From contig RBKR01000012.1 of NCBI GenBank assembly GCA_004835665.1, positions 62,001 to 126,000 of the forward strand: a stretch of DNA of 64,000 nt, read 5' to 3'. The notes beneath the pieces were generated by a model, which made no database searches, was not told the origin of the DNA, and saw only the letters and a program-made list of their open reading frames with translations. The translations under genes and the position numbers were made by a program. The number at the start of each line of letters is the position of its first letter. Position 1 is the stretch's first letter. This DNA comes from Phoma sp. XZ068. Taxonomy: Eukaryota; Ascomycota; Dothideomycetes; Pleosporales; Didymellaceae. Shown here one piece after another: positions 23,528 to 34,591 of the stretch.

Positions 23528-24932
23528 TTGTATACTGTGTAGTATGAATACTATGTGCTACTAGATTTACTTAACCTTTGAACTTCTACTATATTTTTAG
23601 ACACATAGCGCAATGATGGTTTGGCCTGCTCACCTGAGGTGGACCTAGCCAAGTAAATACTGCAGGTGATCGGCGCGGCCTCAGGCAAGCATACAGATCT
23701 AGACTGGCCTACCATGGTGCCAGAGCCCTGGGTACTATGAATTTCAGGCTGAACTCCGTAGGTTCTTCGCTCGCCTTTTACCATAATAGGAAAAGCCTAC
23801 CGTAATAGCCAACACAGAGCCTCGTACGCAGAGTTCGCTGTACCCCAGTATCTGAAATTCCGGGAAGGAGTATTACGTGTTTTCCAATACTGACAACACC
23901 CGCCTACGTCGCGGGGTTAAGTGGGCATTCGTTATCTTCAACGTTGTTGCCACGACTTGCCGGCACCAGCTGGACCATTCGAAAGCCAGGCCGAAGTAAC
24001 AAGATAGCAGAGAGGAGGCGCGGCTGGGGCTGAGGAGTTGGCTGTGACATCATTGAGAACTCTGCAGGGGGCGCTGTGGTTGGACCACCAGGATACGTAG
24101 TGGGGAATACGTAAAATATGTGGAGCTATGCGAGGGATGGAAGGACACCTGTAAGTGGATACAGGGCAAATGAGGCTCTAGACAGATGTTTTTCTTTTAG
24201 GTTTAGTGATGAAAGTTGAATTAGGATAATTCCCTCGGTGCATGTTAGGGCAGGGTAGGCACATTTGTGGTAAGATGTGAAACACATGTGTCTTGCACCG
24301 CACTTTGCTTTCATCGCCTGCGCACTGTTTCTTAGCATGCTCTGCAGACTCTCTTCCTTGCGCAGAACAAGTTTCACCAACTAGTGTTACTAATGCAAAG
24401 GCGCCCTGTGCGCTTTACTTGCATACCTAGGTGTCAGTAATCGATCCACAGCTATAGCCTGCCTTGTGTTCTCGCTGATAAGCGCAAGCAAATGTAGGCG
24501 ATCGCACTTTTGTGCTTTACTGCAGACAAAATAACGACAAGCAATCTCACGCACGATTACACGATACAATAATCAAAAGAATTGAGTATTGTTGTACCCC
24601 AACCATACCATGTATATTGTTTGCAAAGAGAGTCATTGCTTTCGGACTGGACTTGGGAAGGTTGTTGTTCTTTGAGTTTCTTTGAGGTTTAATTAGCAGC
24701 AACAGTGTCGCAACATACGTAGCTGCGATGCGGGCGCGGGATGTTCACTAGGTATCGAGGCATCCCACCCCGAGTAAGTTTGAGACTTTCAATATTGACC
24801 GTCACACACTAGAGTCATGACTATGCCAATGGTCACAAGAATGTCTTTGGGTCGTCCTTGAATGTGAGACGTGGTGTCCATTGCTTCATTAAGGAGAGCG
24901 TTCATTAAGTAGACTAAGGTGATCTTACTGCC
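23528..24932. other. Intergenic region, no supported gene
   Basis: 1.4 kb between the EthD gene and the 3' end of the CFEM receptor gene. Short ORFs (24126..24380 minus) carry no motif. Confidence 0.45.
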
Positions 24933-26810
24933 CTACCGACCATGTGCCCATTTTCTTGGTGACCCAAACCGCGAATAGCCCGCTTCTGGAAGCACACCAA
25001 TTCTCGGCAGTGCCGTGATGTCCTCGTACTCACTATCACGATGCGCACGCGTATGATGGCTCTTCCCAGGCACTTGGAGCAATTCCACTTGCTCATCGAT
25101 ACTAGCTTTCCCTGTTGTCGCCGCAGCCTCGGATCGCGAGGCCATGGCCTGGAAGCCAATAATACGAGGTTGTCGTGTTCGTTCATCGCTCATCGGAGGT
25201 CCGCAACTTCGATCTGCAGCCGACAAACATGAAGTCTTTAAAGAACGCGACTTGCTCGGAAAAAGCGTTTGGAGGGGGTTCCACACAGAAGCTTCTACTA
25301 ATTCGTTAGATGTATGGCCTCGCTCAATATCTCGTATTGTTTCTGCCTGCGACTTCCTCCCGATTGACGTAGAGATGTCTGTCGTGACGCCATATGAGCC
25401 CTTTCGCCGCTCAAAGACAGGTGGCATAGGTAATACGGGGCGACCAAGGCAAAATTTATCAGTGCTAGGTGTTCTGTCTCGATCTGGACCTGGTATACTT
25501 CGGCTTCGAGAGCGGTTTGTAAGGAAAGTTCGGAAGCGCGATGGCAAAAGCATGACAAGTAGCTGTCGTGCGGCCGGAAGCGACGCGCAGACGATGCCTG
25601 CTGCGAGCTCGGCGCCAGTCCATATAACGACGTTGACGTAGTCCCATGTTGGATCGAGAGAAATTTTGAAGCCCGCAAGTGAATGCAGGCGGATTATGGT
25701 CGTGATGCAGCCGCTGAGTGTGTGTTAGCAGACTAAGGTAAGGGCATACTCGCGGTGCGGCTCACAAAGCTCCAACGGCGAACATGAATGCGACGGCTAT
25801 CTTGCGCCATATCCTCATCTGAAGGCTGAACAAACTTGGCATGGGGAGGACCAAGATGATCAGGTCCTGCAAGATGGCGTTCGCACTGTTTGCAAAGCCA
25901 ATAGCGCGAACGTCTAGGCACTTCCCCTTGATGTCCCGGTCCCAGAAGGAATATATGGGAGTGCACGCGAAGATTGTCAAGAACTGAATAATGAGCGAAG
26001 ACAAAGCAATATAGCCGAGAACTACCCAACAGATGATGCGAAATCGATGGTCTTGGAAGACTTGGAGGTAGAAGACTATCAATGATATCTTAACGAGACC
26101 GAGGGTGACAACATATAGGTTCCAGCAGACGTAAACTTGAAAAGTTAAAGCCAATGATGAAGGAGTCTGAATGGTAGACTTACAGTATTTCAATGCCGTT
26201 AGCAGTTGCCCAGGCTCAAGATCCCATAAGTGCTTGCCAAAGTTGTACCGTGTCACTAAGCAAGGTTAGTCCTGAATCTCATAGAAAGTTAACAACATAC
26301 TCTCGTAGGCGGATGTGTATGTCGCAGTTGCAAAGAAAAAGGCTGCAAGGATGCACCAGTCATCGGCCCTCACGCGTTTAGTAAGCAACCTAGTTGCGAA
26401 TCTCAGCGCCACGAACAGGCACACCATCGCGTATACAGTCGTCAAGGATGCAAAGAGTACGCCTGTTTTCGACTCGCGTGGTAGGTTGCAAAGCTCAGCT
26501 TGAACCTTTGCAGTGCCGAGGGAGTCGGCCATAGTACAATTGGCGAGGATACATGCTGCTGTGCTGTACGTGAGTTCCTCGCTCCTGCACTGACACTCGG
26601 TGTCTAAGAGACTACATCCGGCGGCGGGAACAGTTTGTAGCAGACATGTAAGCTACCGTTGTCAGTGCCATGTAGAGAAGAGAACCATCAACATACACCA
26701 CAAGGAGGGATATCGGCTACCCCAAGAGCCCGTTCGTTGAATCGGGATCCGGATACATGGCAGATGAATGTGCTCGGGACGATAAAGAGGATGCTGTGGG
26801 GAAGACGCAT
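24933..26810 (-). CDS. CFEM-domain PTH11-type seven-transmembrane receptor
   Basis: Five exons: 26697..26810, 26301..26652, 26184..26255, 25766..26135 and 24933..25713; introns 44, 45, 48 and 52 nt; 562 aa. Signal peptide (MRLPHSILFIVPSTFICHVSG), then an extracellular CFEM domain with all eight cysteines: PPCG, LTC, AAGC, TEC-QC, AAC, ANC and ELC. The first intron falls right after PPCG. A seven-helix fungal rhodopsin-like domain follows (GVLFASLTTVYAMVCLFVAL onward; ADDWCILAAFFF; VTLGLVKISLIVFYLQVF; FGCITTIIRLHSL; AAGIVCASLPAARQL). A roughly 210-residue cytosolic tail is rich in Ser/Arg. This architecture is that of PTH11-class receptors, known from Magnaporthe for surface sensing and appressorium development. 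The ligand is unknown. Confidence 0.92.
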
Positions 26811-27989
26811 TGTGGTGCGCCCTCCGTTACAAATTGTGTAACAAGGGAGCTGTGCAGGCCATGTGTATAAATGAGAGGCAGAGTTAAAGGATCTTCAACG
26901 ATCCGCAGGTGGGTAAGACCGACTATGTACGGGCCAGGCCAGTACCAAACATCTGCATGTGCCAACGGCAAGTTACCGTTGGAATTGTCATGCATATCCT
27001 CCAAATATGGTTGCTCTCCAACGAGTGACAGCTTGTGAATGTCACTGAAGCACGCTAGTGTCGGAGCGTGGATTTAGACTTCGCGCTATTAGTGTGGAGG
27101 TGGGCCGTCCTTTTACTACTGCCGATATTCATCTCCACAATGGCTGCGACTATGCACTGTCATCTGTCGGCACAGTCGAACGACATGGCTCAAATGCCCA
27201 AGAGGCATTATTTTCGAAACATTATCGGGACCCTTCAACTTTGGCAATGATATTGAGCGCCCCTTGTTGCCCGAGCAAGTGTGTGCCTACATTATGCATG
27301 GCAACTGCCGGATCGCCGTTGCGTCTTGTGATGCCGCCCTACGTGCTTGTCCCTGCGCCGTCGACCTTGAACCTTGATCAGATCAGCTTGAACATATCGC
27401 ATCACCAAAAGTCACCCGCATTTCGGGTGGTCTAACCAAATTAGGCAGTGAAACCGGGGTCAGTCTCCGGTTCCCAGTGTTTCGGCTTTTGCATCGCGTG
27501 GTGGCGTTTGCCATCCGCAGCCACTTGTCAGCAAGTCGGATGGCAAGATAGACCGCACAACAAAAGTGGACTGGCTGAGAATAGGACGCTTCCAGGATTT
27601 TATTGAGACCAAGACCTGCAGCGCGCCTGTTTCTTTCACATGGCGCAGAGCTAAAGAAACCGGGCCGAGATGTGGGTATCAATGTATCAGCGGGCGGGAA
27701 TAAGGTTTTGCTACCATCTCAGCGACAATGAACAAGATATTTTTTCTGGATTTCAGGAGACAAGAATGTACCGGGTGTGCACATTAAAATCCGGACAAGA
27801 GTTCACAGATCAGTGGAGATGAGAACGTTCCTGCCGCAACCGTCCCACCTTCCCCGCAGTACGTCATGATCCGAGGTTCCTCATAAGCGCACCAAACCTC
27901 ATGTCACTGCATGACATGGACAAGTTCTCCTAAAGTTCGTCTGCATCAAAACCTTTAGCACGCCCGCGTTTCGTTATTACATCTCCACA
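26811..27989. other. Divergent promoter region between CFEM receptor and PRISE reductase genes
   Basis: 1.2 kb. ORFs at 26717..27004 (minus) and 27058..27435 (plus) lack motifs. No gene supported. Confidence 0.5.
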
Positions 27990-29352
27990 ATGTCAAACAA
28001 GCAAACAGTTCAGACTAAAGGCATCTACCATGGCCTGCCAGTGTACCCTTCATCTGTCAAAGGTCTCACTGCAATCATCACTGGTGCAAATGGGATATCG
28101 GGGAATTACATGCTACGAGTCCTTGCGGAAGCTCCCGAGCGATGGACAAAAATATACTGCCTGTCACGACGTCCACCGGCCATTCCTCACGGACTGCCAC
28201 CACACGCCGAGCACATCGCTCTTGATTTCCTCAAAGAGCCACAAGACATAGCTCAAGTGTTGAAAGAGAAAGGCGTAAAGGCTGACTATGTGTTTTTCTA
28301 CAGCTACGTTCAGATCAAACCGAACGAAGGTGGGGACCTCTGGAGTGATGCAGAGGAGATGTGTAGAGTGAACAGTGAGTCTGCCTTCTGGAATTTTTGG
28401 ACAATTTCGAACACCACCCGAACTACAAGGCAATGGCTAATCTTGCGCAGCCGCACTTCTCCGTAACTTTTGCTCGGCTCTTCCGCTTGCTTCCATCACC
28501 CCGAAGCGTATCATGTTGCAGACCGGTGCCAAAAATTATGGAGTTCATCTGGGGCCCTCTGCCAGTCCGCAAGAGGAATCTGCCCCTCGCATCACACTTG
28601 AGCCAAACTTTTACTACCCGCAGGAGGACTTTCTCTGGTCTTTCTGCGCAGAGCATGGCGCTGACTGGAATGTTTGTATGCCAGCCGGCATTTTGGGTGC
28701 TGTGCCGGATGCGGCCATGAACTTGGTTTTGCCGCTGGGAATTTATGCAAGCGTGCAGAAGTTCCTTGGTGAGAAGCTCGAATTCCCATCCGACTTGCAG
28801 GCCTGGGAAGCCAATCGGTGCATGAGCAGTAGTAAGATGAATGGCTACATGGAAGAATGGGCTGCCTTGACTGAGGGAGCGAAGAATGAGAAATTCAATA
28901 CCACGGACGGAACGACATTCACGTGGGGTAATCACTGGCCCAAGCTTGCGAGAATCTACGGCATCGAATATGAACTTCCAAGTACAGATGAGAGCGTATA
29001 CACCATTGTCAAAAGTAAACATGATCCACCGCCACGAGGTTTTGGGCCGCCAGCAACATATCGCGTTCGCTTCAGGCTAGTGGACTGGGCGAGGCAGGAG
29101 AAAATACAAAAAGCATGGCAAGATATTACAGCAAGGTACAATCTCACTGGTGGCAGTTTACAGGAGATGGACATCGATCGCGTCTTTGGCTTCACGGACG
29201 GAATTCTGATGGGTACCTCCCTTGATCTTACGATGAACAAGGCAAGGAAAATGGGGTGGCATGGGTTTGTTGACTCTAATGACGCTATTTTGGATGTGCT
29301 CCGTGACTTTGTGGAGCTTAAGATGTTGCCGCCATTGTTTCAGTTTCAGTAG
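27990..29352 (+). CDS. PRISE-type NAD(P)H enone reductase (iridoid-synthase-like SDR)
   Basis: Exons 27990..28374 and 28451..29352 with a 76-nt intron (branch GGCTAAT); 428 aa. Member of the extended SDR family that includes plant progesterone 5-beta-reductase and iridoid synthase, which reduce activated C=C bonds. Visible hallmarks: the cofactor loop AIITGANGISGNYMLRVL, the basic CLSRRPP that favours NADPH, DYVFFYSYVQ, MLQTGAKNYGVHLGP (family Lys/Tyr site), EPNFYYPQEDFLW, and DWNVCMPAGILGAVPDA. Splicing restores VNTALLRNFCSALPLASITPKR across the junction. It stands at the left edge of a sugar-catabolism-like block, but its chemistry has no obvious step there, so it may be independent. Confidence 0.87.
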
Positions 29353-29536
29353 TAGGTCAACGTACGTTGAGATCGAGTTTATACCTGATCCGCACAATAG
29401 CTTGTGATGTCTCGAATATCCACTATCACGTTTGGCATGAGCAAGAAGAAATGCGCATTCCTTGTACCTATAAGACTACGCTCAAGAAAATCCACTGACA
29501 CGATTCTAAAGACCACTGACGCTTACTCAAGCTTAC

Positions 29537-31445
29537 CTAATGCACCGTAACCGTCTCAACATGGACAGTACTATTTTCCTTCTCTTCGATCGGGTAGTCA
29601 CGCACCAAAATAAATTCTGTGGCAAAATGTCAGTTTTGTTTTCAGTTCGAGCTCGTAAGAACGTACGGTCGACGCTAGCATATTTAAACTTCCGTGAAGA
29701 GACCTTGTTCTCAAACAACAAATCGATCTCTCCGAACGGACGATCCTTGGTCTCTGGAAGGCGAAAGTAGCACCAGATGTTGCACAAAAGATTTGTGCCT
29801 GCGTAGAAGAGGGCCGCCTTTGCACCCCAGTTCCAAGCTATGGTTCATATCAGCATATGTAGATTATTGCTGTTCGTACAACCTACCAATAGGGGATAAC
29901 ATCCTTGGCGTAACGGCGTTGTGGAAAATCCCCGTTAGGTTGTATACAAAACGGCCAACGCAGATGGTCTTGTAACGCAACCGCCCTGATGGAGTTTCGG
30001 CAACAATTGGATAACAGACTGGACCAATTGAGATCATGTTGACCAGTGTCGAAAACACCAACAGTATGCCAATCGCCATTTTAGGGCCTGCTCCACTAGC
30101 AAATCCTAGGCCACCAATTACGATCAAGATAGCGAACATGATCGATAGTCCAGTCATGTAGATTGTGGCTCGACCAAAGTGAGGGAATAAGAGCCAGCAG
30201 ATGATACCACCGATGATGTAACAAGCGGAGAGCGAGATGTTGAGGTTAAAGGCTTGAATCTCTGAGAACCCAGCTTGCTGCAAGAAGACGACCGAGTAAC
30301 CAAGGATGGCATTCCCGCACAAAATTTGCGCTGCCCAAACTACGCAGTTCTGTTCTTTTTCAATAAGTTGTCTTGGATAATTTGGTAACACTTACGATCT
30401 CGGTACGACGAAGGTTCACGCCTTTGAAACACTCCAAGTAAGTTGCATTTGCTGTTTCCGCTTTCTCCAATTCTGTTGTGTACTTGATGTATGCCACTGC
30501 CCTTGCCACTTGAACGTCCCTATCGGGAGTGTCCTGTCGGAGGCGTTTGAGACTTTGTGTGGCTTCATCGAGAGTGCCACGTCGAACGGCGTTCCAGGGA
30601 GATTCAGGCGCGAGATAGGCACCGACCATCAGCGGTAGGGGCCAGATCCACTGGAGTGCAAATGGTAGCCGCCATCCTAGATTGCCACTGACTCCTACCA
30701 TGGCTCGGACGACGCCAGAAGAGAGAAGGATACCAGCGCCCCAGCACATGCAGACGTAGGCGGTTACGTAGGGCCTGAGAATGGTCGGAACCACTTCCGA
30801 GGCGTATGAAGTTGAAAGTGTCTGGTCTTGTCAGATCCTGGTGGGAAGTGGAAGGAATTTCTTCATGTGCATACCTGGAAAACACCCCAAGGTATTCCGC
30901 ACATCGATTCTCCAAAGGCCAAGACCGACAGCGACGGTGCAAAGAAGACGATGAAGATGGCAGCAGCCATCCATCCCATGAAGAACATCATGGTTCTTCG
31001 ACAGCCAAAGCGATCCTGACAGTACCCGTTGATAATCAGACCAGCCAACTGACCAACGAGGGCAGAGTTTGACAGACCAGACTGCCATGCTGGCGGGATC
31101 AGCTTCTTTCCTGTTGTGCCATCCATTACACCAAACCTCTCGAGAAATTGGGTCTGGCCGTAGAACGAAGTTATCTGAGAATAAAAATATCAGGCTCCGT
31201 TCAATGCTCCATGAAGGGCGACTTACAATGACCACATCATAGCCTTCCATAATCAAGCTTGTGGATAGGAACATGGCCCAAAATACAGCTTTCTTATACT
31301 TCTTAAGAGCCTCAAATACTGTTAATGCGCGATCGGCTGCATCGTTTGCCTCAGCCTCTCGAATCAGGTCTTGGGTTTCAGAGCTCGATAGGTCAATGAC
31401 CTTGAGCTCGCGGTCGGTCGGAACAATCGTTTCAATTGCCATCAT
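29537..31445 (-). CDS. MFS sugar transporter, SP family (alpha-glucoside permease-like)
   Basis: Six exons: 31227..31445, 30875..31174, 30396..30821, 29887..30349, 29667..29837 and 29537..29616; introns 46-53 nt; 552 aa. Twelve-helix plasma-membrane sugar:H+ symporter. Landmarks: GYDVVIITSFYGQTQFLERF in helix 1, the helix 2-3 loop GYCQDRFGCRRT, WAPLP-like segment APESPWNAVRRG after helix 6, SVVFLQQAGFS in helix 7, VAETPSGRLRYKT in loop 10-11, and the PETKDRPFGEIDLLFENK exit motif. Helix 1 and the loops resemble maltose/alpha-glucoside permeases more than hexose carriers, but substrate cannot be fixed. It is transcribed away from the aldo-keto reductase gene across a 3.1-kb intergenic region that holds candidate regulator sites. 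Confidence 0.92.
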
Positions 31446-31739
31446 GGGTTATACAGATGAAAATATCACTGTATTTCATGGAATGTTCTTGCTGAACTGA
31501 TGAGCCTGGCAAGTCGCCTAATCGTGGGAGCTGCCAGAGTTATATAGTGACGGGCCAAAGACATAGATATCGGTTCAGCTTGACCCGTAAAACCACGTGG
31601 TGAAGCAGTTAGTCTGGTTTTCAACGCGGAGACCCCAGATTTAGCTATTGGAGTTCAAACTGGCGATCCCTCTTCCACGGTAGTCAACATGATCAACAAC
31701 CAATCAGCGAACAGCTGGGAAACTGGCCACTTCGGCCAC

Positions 31740-31778
31740 CCACCGGGGGACTAAGCTGAGCCACCGGAGCCCCACCGG
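31740..31778 (-). promoter_or_regulatory. Three CCACCGG sites upstream of the sugar transporter
   Basis: CCACCGG occurs at 31740, 31761 and 31772, within 39 bp and about 295-333 bp before the transporter start. CCG/CGG half-sites are typical targets of Zn2Cys6 regulators such as the one encoded at 40297. Binding is inferred. Confidence 0.35.
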
Positions 31779-32548
31779 GATTTATGAGAGCTCCCTGATC
31801 AAGTCGTACTGCTATCCTCTGACCGAGGGCTCGGTGAAGGTACCGCAGTAAGCCATTCCTCAATTTGCTCGACTACGCGAATCTTAGTATTCGCTTCCAT
31901 CATGCGGAGTAGGATTGCGTATCGTTCGGAGGGGAATAACATGGTATTCACCGTGCCCAGGATTTGATGCGGAGATGTTCACGGTACAGATGATGTCAAA
32001 GCCGCCAAACCCCCGCAACCACCCAACCCACATCTTAGTGCAGCTCGTATCAATGCCACTGCAAGGGAAATCTGTCGATGCCAGAGCTTGTGATTTTCCC
32101 TAGGAATATCCATGTAATGTTTCGCGTAGCTCATGATCTCTATTTTCTGGGCTGCTAAAGTGCTCAAATAAGACTAGGGTAAGGGTTCTAGAAATATGCT
32201 GTAGGGTTGAATATCGAGTTAGTAAACTCAACTGAACGCCAAGCGTATGAGTGAAGAACCACAGGCAACGATATGCTAAATCATTTTTTCAATGACATGT
32301 ATAAGTGGGATAGAGCTCGGCCTCTCCAAAATTGCGAGAAGCGAAACACGACCATTAAGCGCAGCCACAAGCTGTCCAAGGCCGTATTCATTATGCCCAT
32401 GGCAGCGAAGATGTCTCTTGACAAGCTCATTCCTGTCAAAATGAGGTCATTGGACTTCTTATCGCCAATTTCAAGAGCTCAGAAGGTTGCACACAAAGCC
32501 GAGTGAAGGTCTTGCGTCGGCGAAGATTGAAACAAACCCAATCTAGGC

Positions 32549-32578
32549 CTGCGCCCATGCTGCGCCCATGCTGCACCC
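32549..32578. repeat. 11-bp tandem repeat (CTGCGCCCATG), 2.7 copies
   Basis: Two exact copies at 32549 and 32560, then a partial third (CTGCACCC). No gene associated. Confidence 0.7.
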
Positions 32579-34248
32579 TACACAACACCTCTTCGAGTGT
32601 TCCAGTGAGTAGAGTTTCCTTGCAGGATACTCTGGTATCGTTCTCTGGCATACAGGCAAAGAACATCTCGCTTACATCACAGTAAGGATATAATTTGCAT
32701 CTCCTCGAAACGTGATTCTGCTTATTGCCCATATGTCCCTACATGTGGTCAACCACGAGCACGATACAGTAGAGTAGAAACTTAGAGGCGTAGATACAGG
32801 TTTCGATTTGGGATGCGCGCCCAACCATTATAGGCCCTATGATGATCAAGGAGGTGCTGGGTCGTCTGCTTAGGGGCAGCATTGTTCAGGGACGGGTCCT
32901 GATGGCCCGAATGAAGGCCGACACTTGCGGAGAAGACGCCGATATCCCAGTCCAGCGTCGCGGGGTCCGTGTAACGACTAAATTGACTGATTTATCGTGG
33001 GATTGACGCTGAAAGCTCTTCGCCGAGCGAGATATCGTCTACCTCGCTGGTGGGCGATCTGGCCACCGGGGAGGTTCCAAACGATCCAGACGAGATGGGC
33101 ACCTGTGTGTTCTGTGCGACTGGTTCCGCTATCGATACATTCTAGGTACCAGCAGCACTCTTTCCATCGGGGTTGAAGTACAAGCTGTCCGTCGAGCTCA
33201 CAAAAAGGGACATAAAAGCCGTCCTTCAGCACGACAAATGCACTACAAGAATGCGGCGCTCTCTCCAGTCATGGTATTGAAGCGATCCTCGCGATACCCA
33301 TCTCTAGTGCATTCATAATGATCAAGATCGCTTGTTAAGTCTCGGCATCTTGTAGTGCGAAATCCCCACAATTATCAGTGTTGCGGTCAGACTCAGCTTG
33401 TAAATCGTGAAATTCGTCCTCACACGGCTTTCCAGTTCGATCAAGCGTAGCAAGTATGAGACATGGGTGATTTCGTTCTAGTAGTGACAATGAGGTGTCT
33501 TGCTAGCATCTTCATGTTGCAACATGGGCTGGCCGACCGTCACTTACCGCGACGCATGCCAGTTTCGGTGATTCTGATAACACCCATAAGCTTGCAGACA
33601 CAGAAAGAATGCTTCTTGGAATGGATACTGTACAGTCAAGGATATCACCTTTGAAATAAACATCTTTACTGAGATATAACTTTCATGGCCAATTTTGCGA
33701 AAACCCTCATTCACTAACAACAATTACCGATTGGCAACAAATTCATTCATCATCAGGTGGAGTGATCAGAAGAGAGAAAAGGAAATACGTTGCGTCTGTA
33801 GATGAAACGAGAGGATTTATGCCTTTAACAGCAGGCGGTTGATTCGAAAAGCACGGAAAATATTGAAGCTGTACCTGCCTTGCCTGCCTACAGTGGGTAA
33901 TTATCCGATAAAGGCCAGCCTGGTGTGCTCTCTTAGCTGCGCAGAAACAAAACCACTCTCTTAATAAGGATGAACCAGTCATGGACCATCCCCAGCCCAA
34001 GGCAGGGTGCTCTAAAGCAATGCGGGGAAAAGAAGCGGGGTGACAGGTCGGAAGTCTAGTTCACCATCGATCAAAGCACAGAGCTTCGCAAGGTCGGCAG
34101 TTTGTTTGGCGGCTCTAGCCGCGCGAAATACACGTGATGAATTCACCCAGCGCAGAACCATGAGGATGAAACACGGTGGTCCCTGGTTGTGTATCTTAAC
34201 ATATGTTGTGTTGTGATGACGTTGGAGTTGCCCGTTGAAATTAACCGT

Positions 34249-34269
34249 GACCCACCTTTAGCGTGGGTC
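34249..34269. promoter_or_regulatory. Inverted repeat GACCCAC-N7-GTGGGTC, candidate operator
   Basis: Perfect 7-bp arms (34249-34255 and 34263-34269) separated by CTTTAGC, about 320 bp upstream of the aldo-keto reductase start. The dyad symmetry suits a dimeric regulator. No direct evidence of use. Confidence 0.35.
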
Positions 34270-34515
34270 GTTAGCTATAGATTGTACCTAATTATCCAAC
34301 AACGCGACGTGTACACAATCATCCGACGTGTTTGGTGATCAACTATTCTGGCGCGAGCGCGGTAAATTACTGGTAAACAGACCGCAGCAGCAGGTGGACT
34401 TGCAGGCCGAGACCGAGAGATCGTACATGTCCCAGGGTCACGGGAAGTTTGCAGGTAGCTAAGCTGGGTGCCAACAAAAATTTCCGGAGCGAAGGACTTG
34501 ACGTTGCAATATGAG

Positions 34516-34522
34516 TATATAT
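34516..34522 (+). promoter_or_regulatory. TATA element of the aldo-keto reductase gene
   Basis: TATATAT 70 nt before the ATG at 34592. It overlaps the codons just after an upstream in-frame ATG (34511), which argues that the upstream ATG is not in the transcript. Confidence 0.45.
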
Positions 34523-34591
34523 CATAATACTGCTCCTGGTAATACCTCTCAGCCACGAAAAGACCAGGAAGACGTATCAACAACCATCAAA

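Larger units (their letters stand above)
31446..34591. other. 3.1-kb divergent intergenic region of the sugar cluster
   Basis: No protein gene supported. Holds CCACCGG triplet sites (31740-31778), an 11-bp tandem repeat (32549-32578) and an inverted repeat (34249-34269). ORFs such as 32436..32732 and 33463..33654 have no motifs. Confidence 0.5.

Noticed and set aside
22880..31445. Secondary-metabolite cluster suggested by EthD, SDR, PRISE and MFS genes
   Set aside because: No polyketide synthase, NRPS, terpene cyclase or P450 in the window; spacing is wide and the MFS is a sugar carrier.
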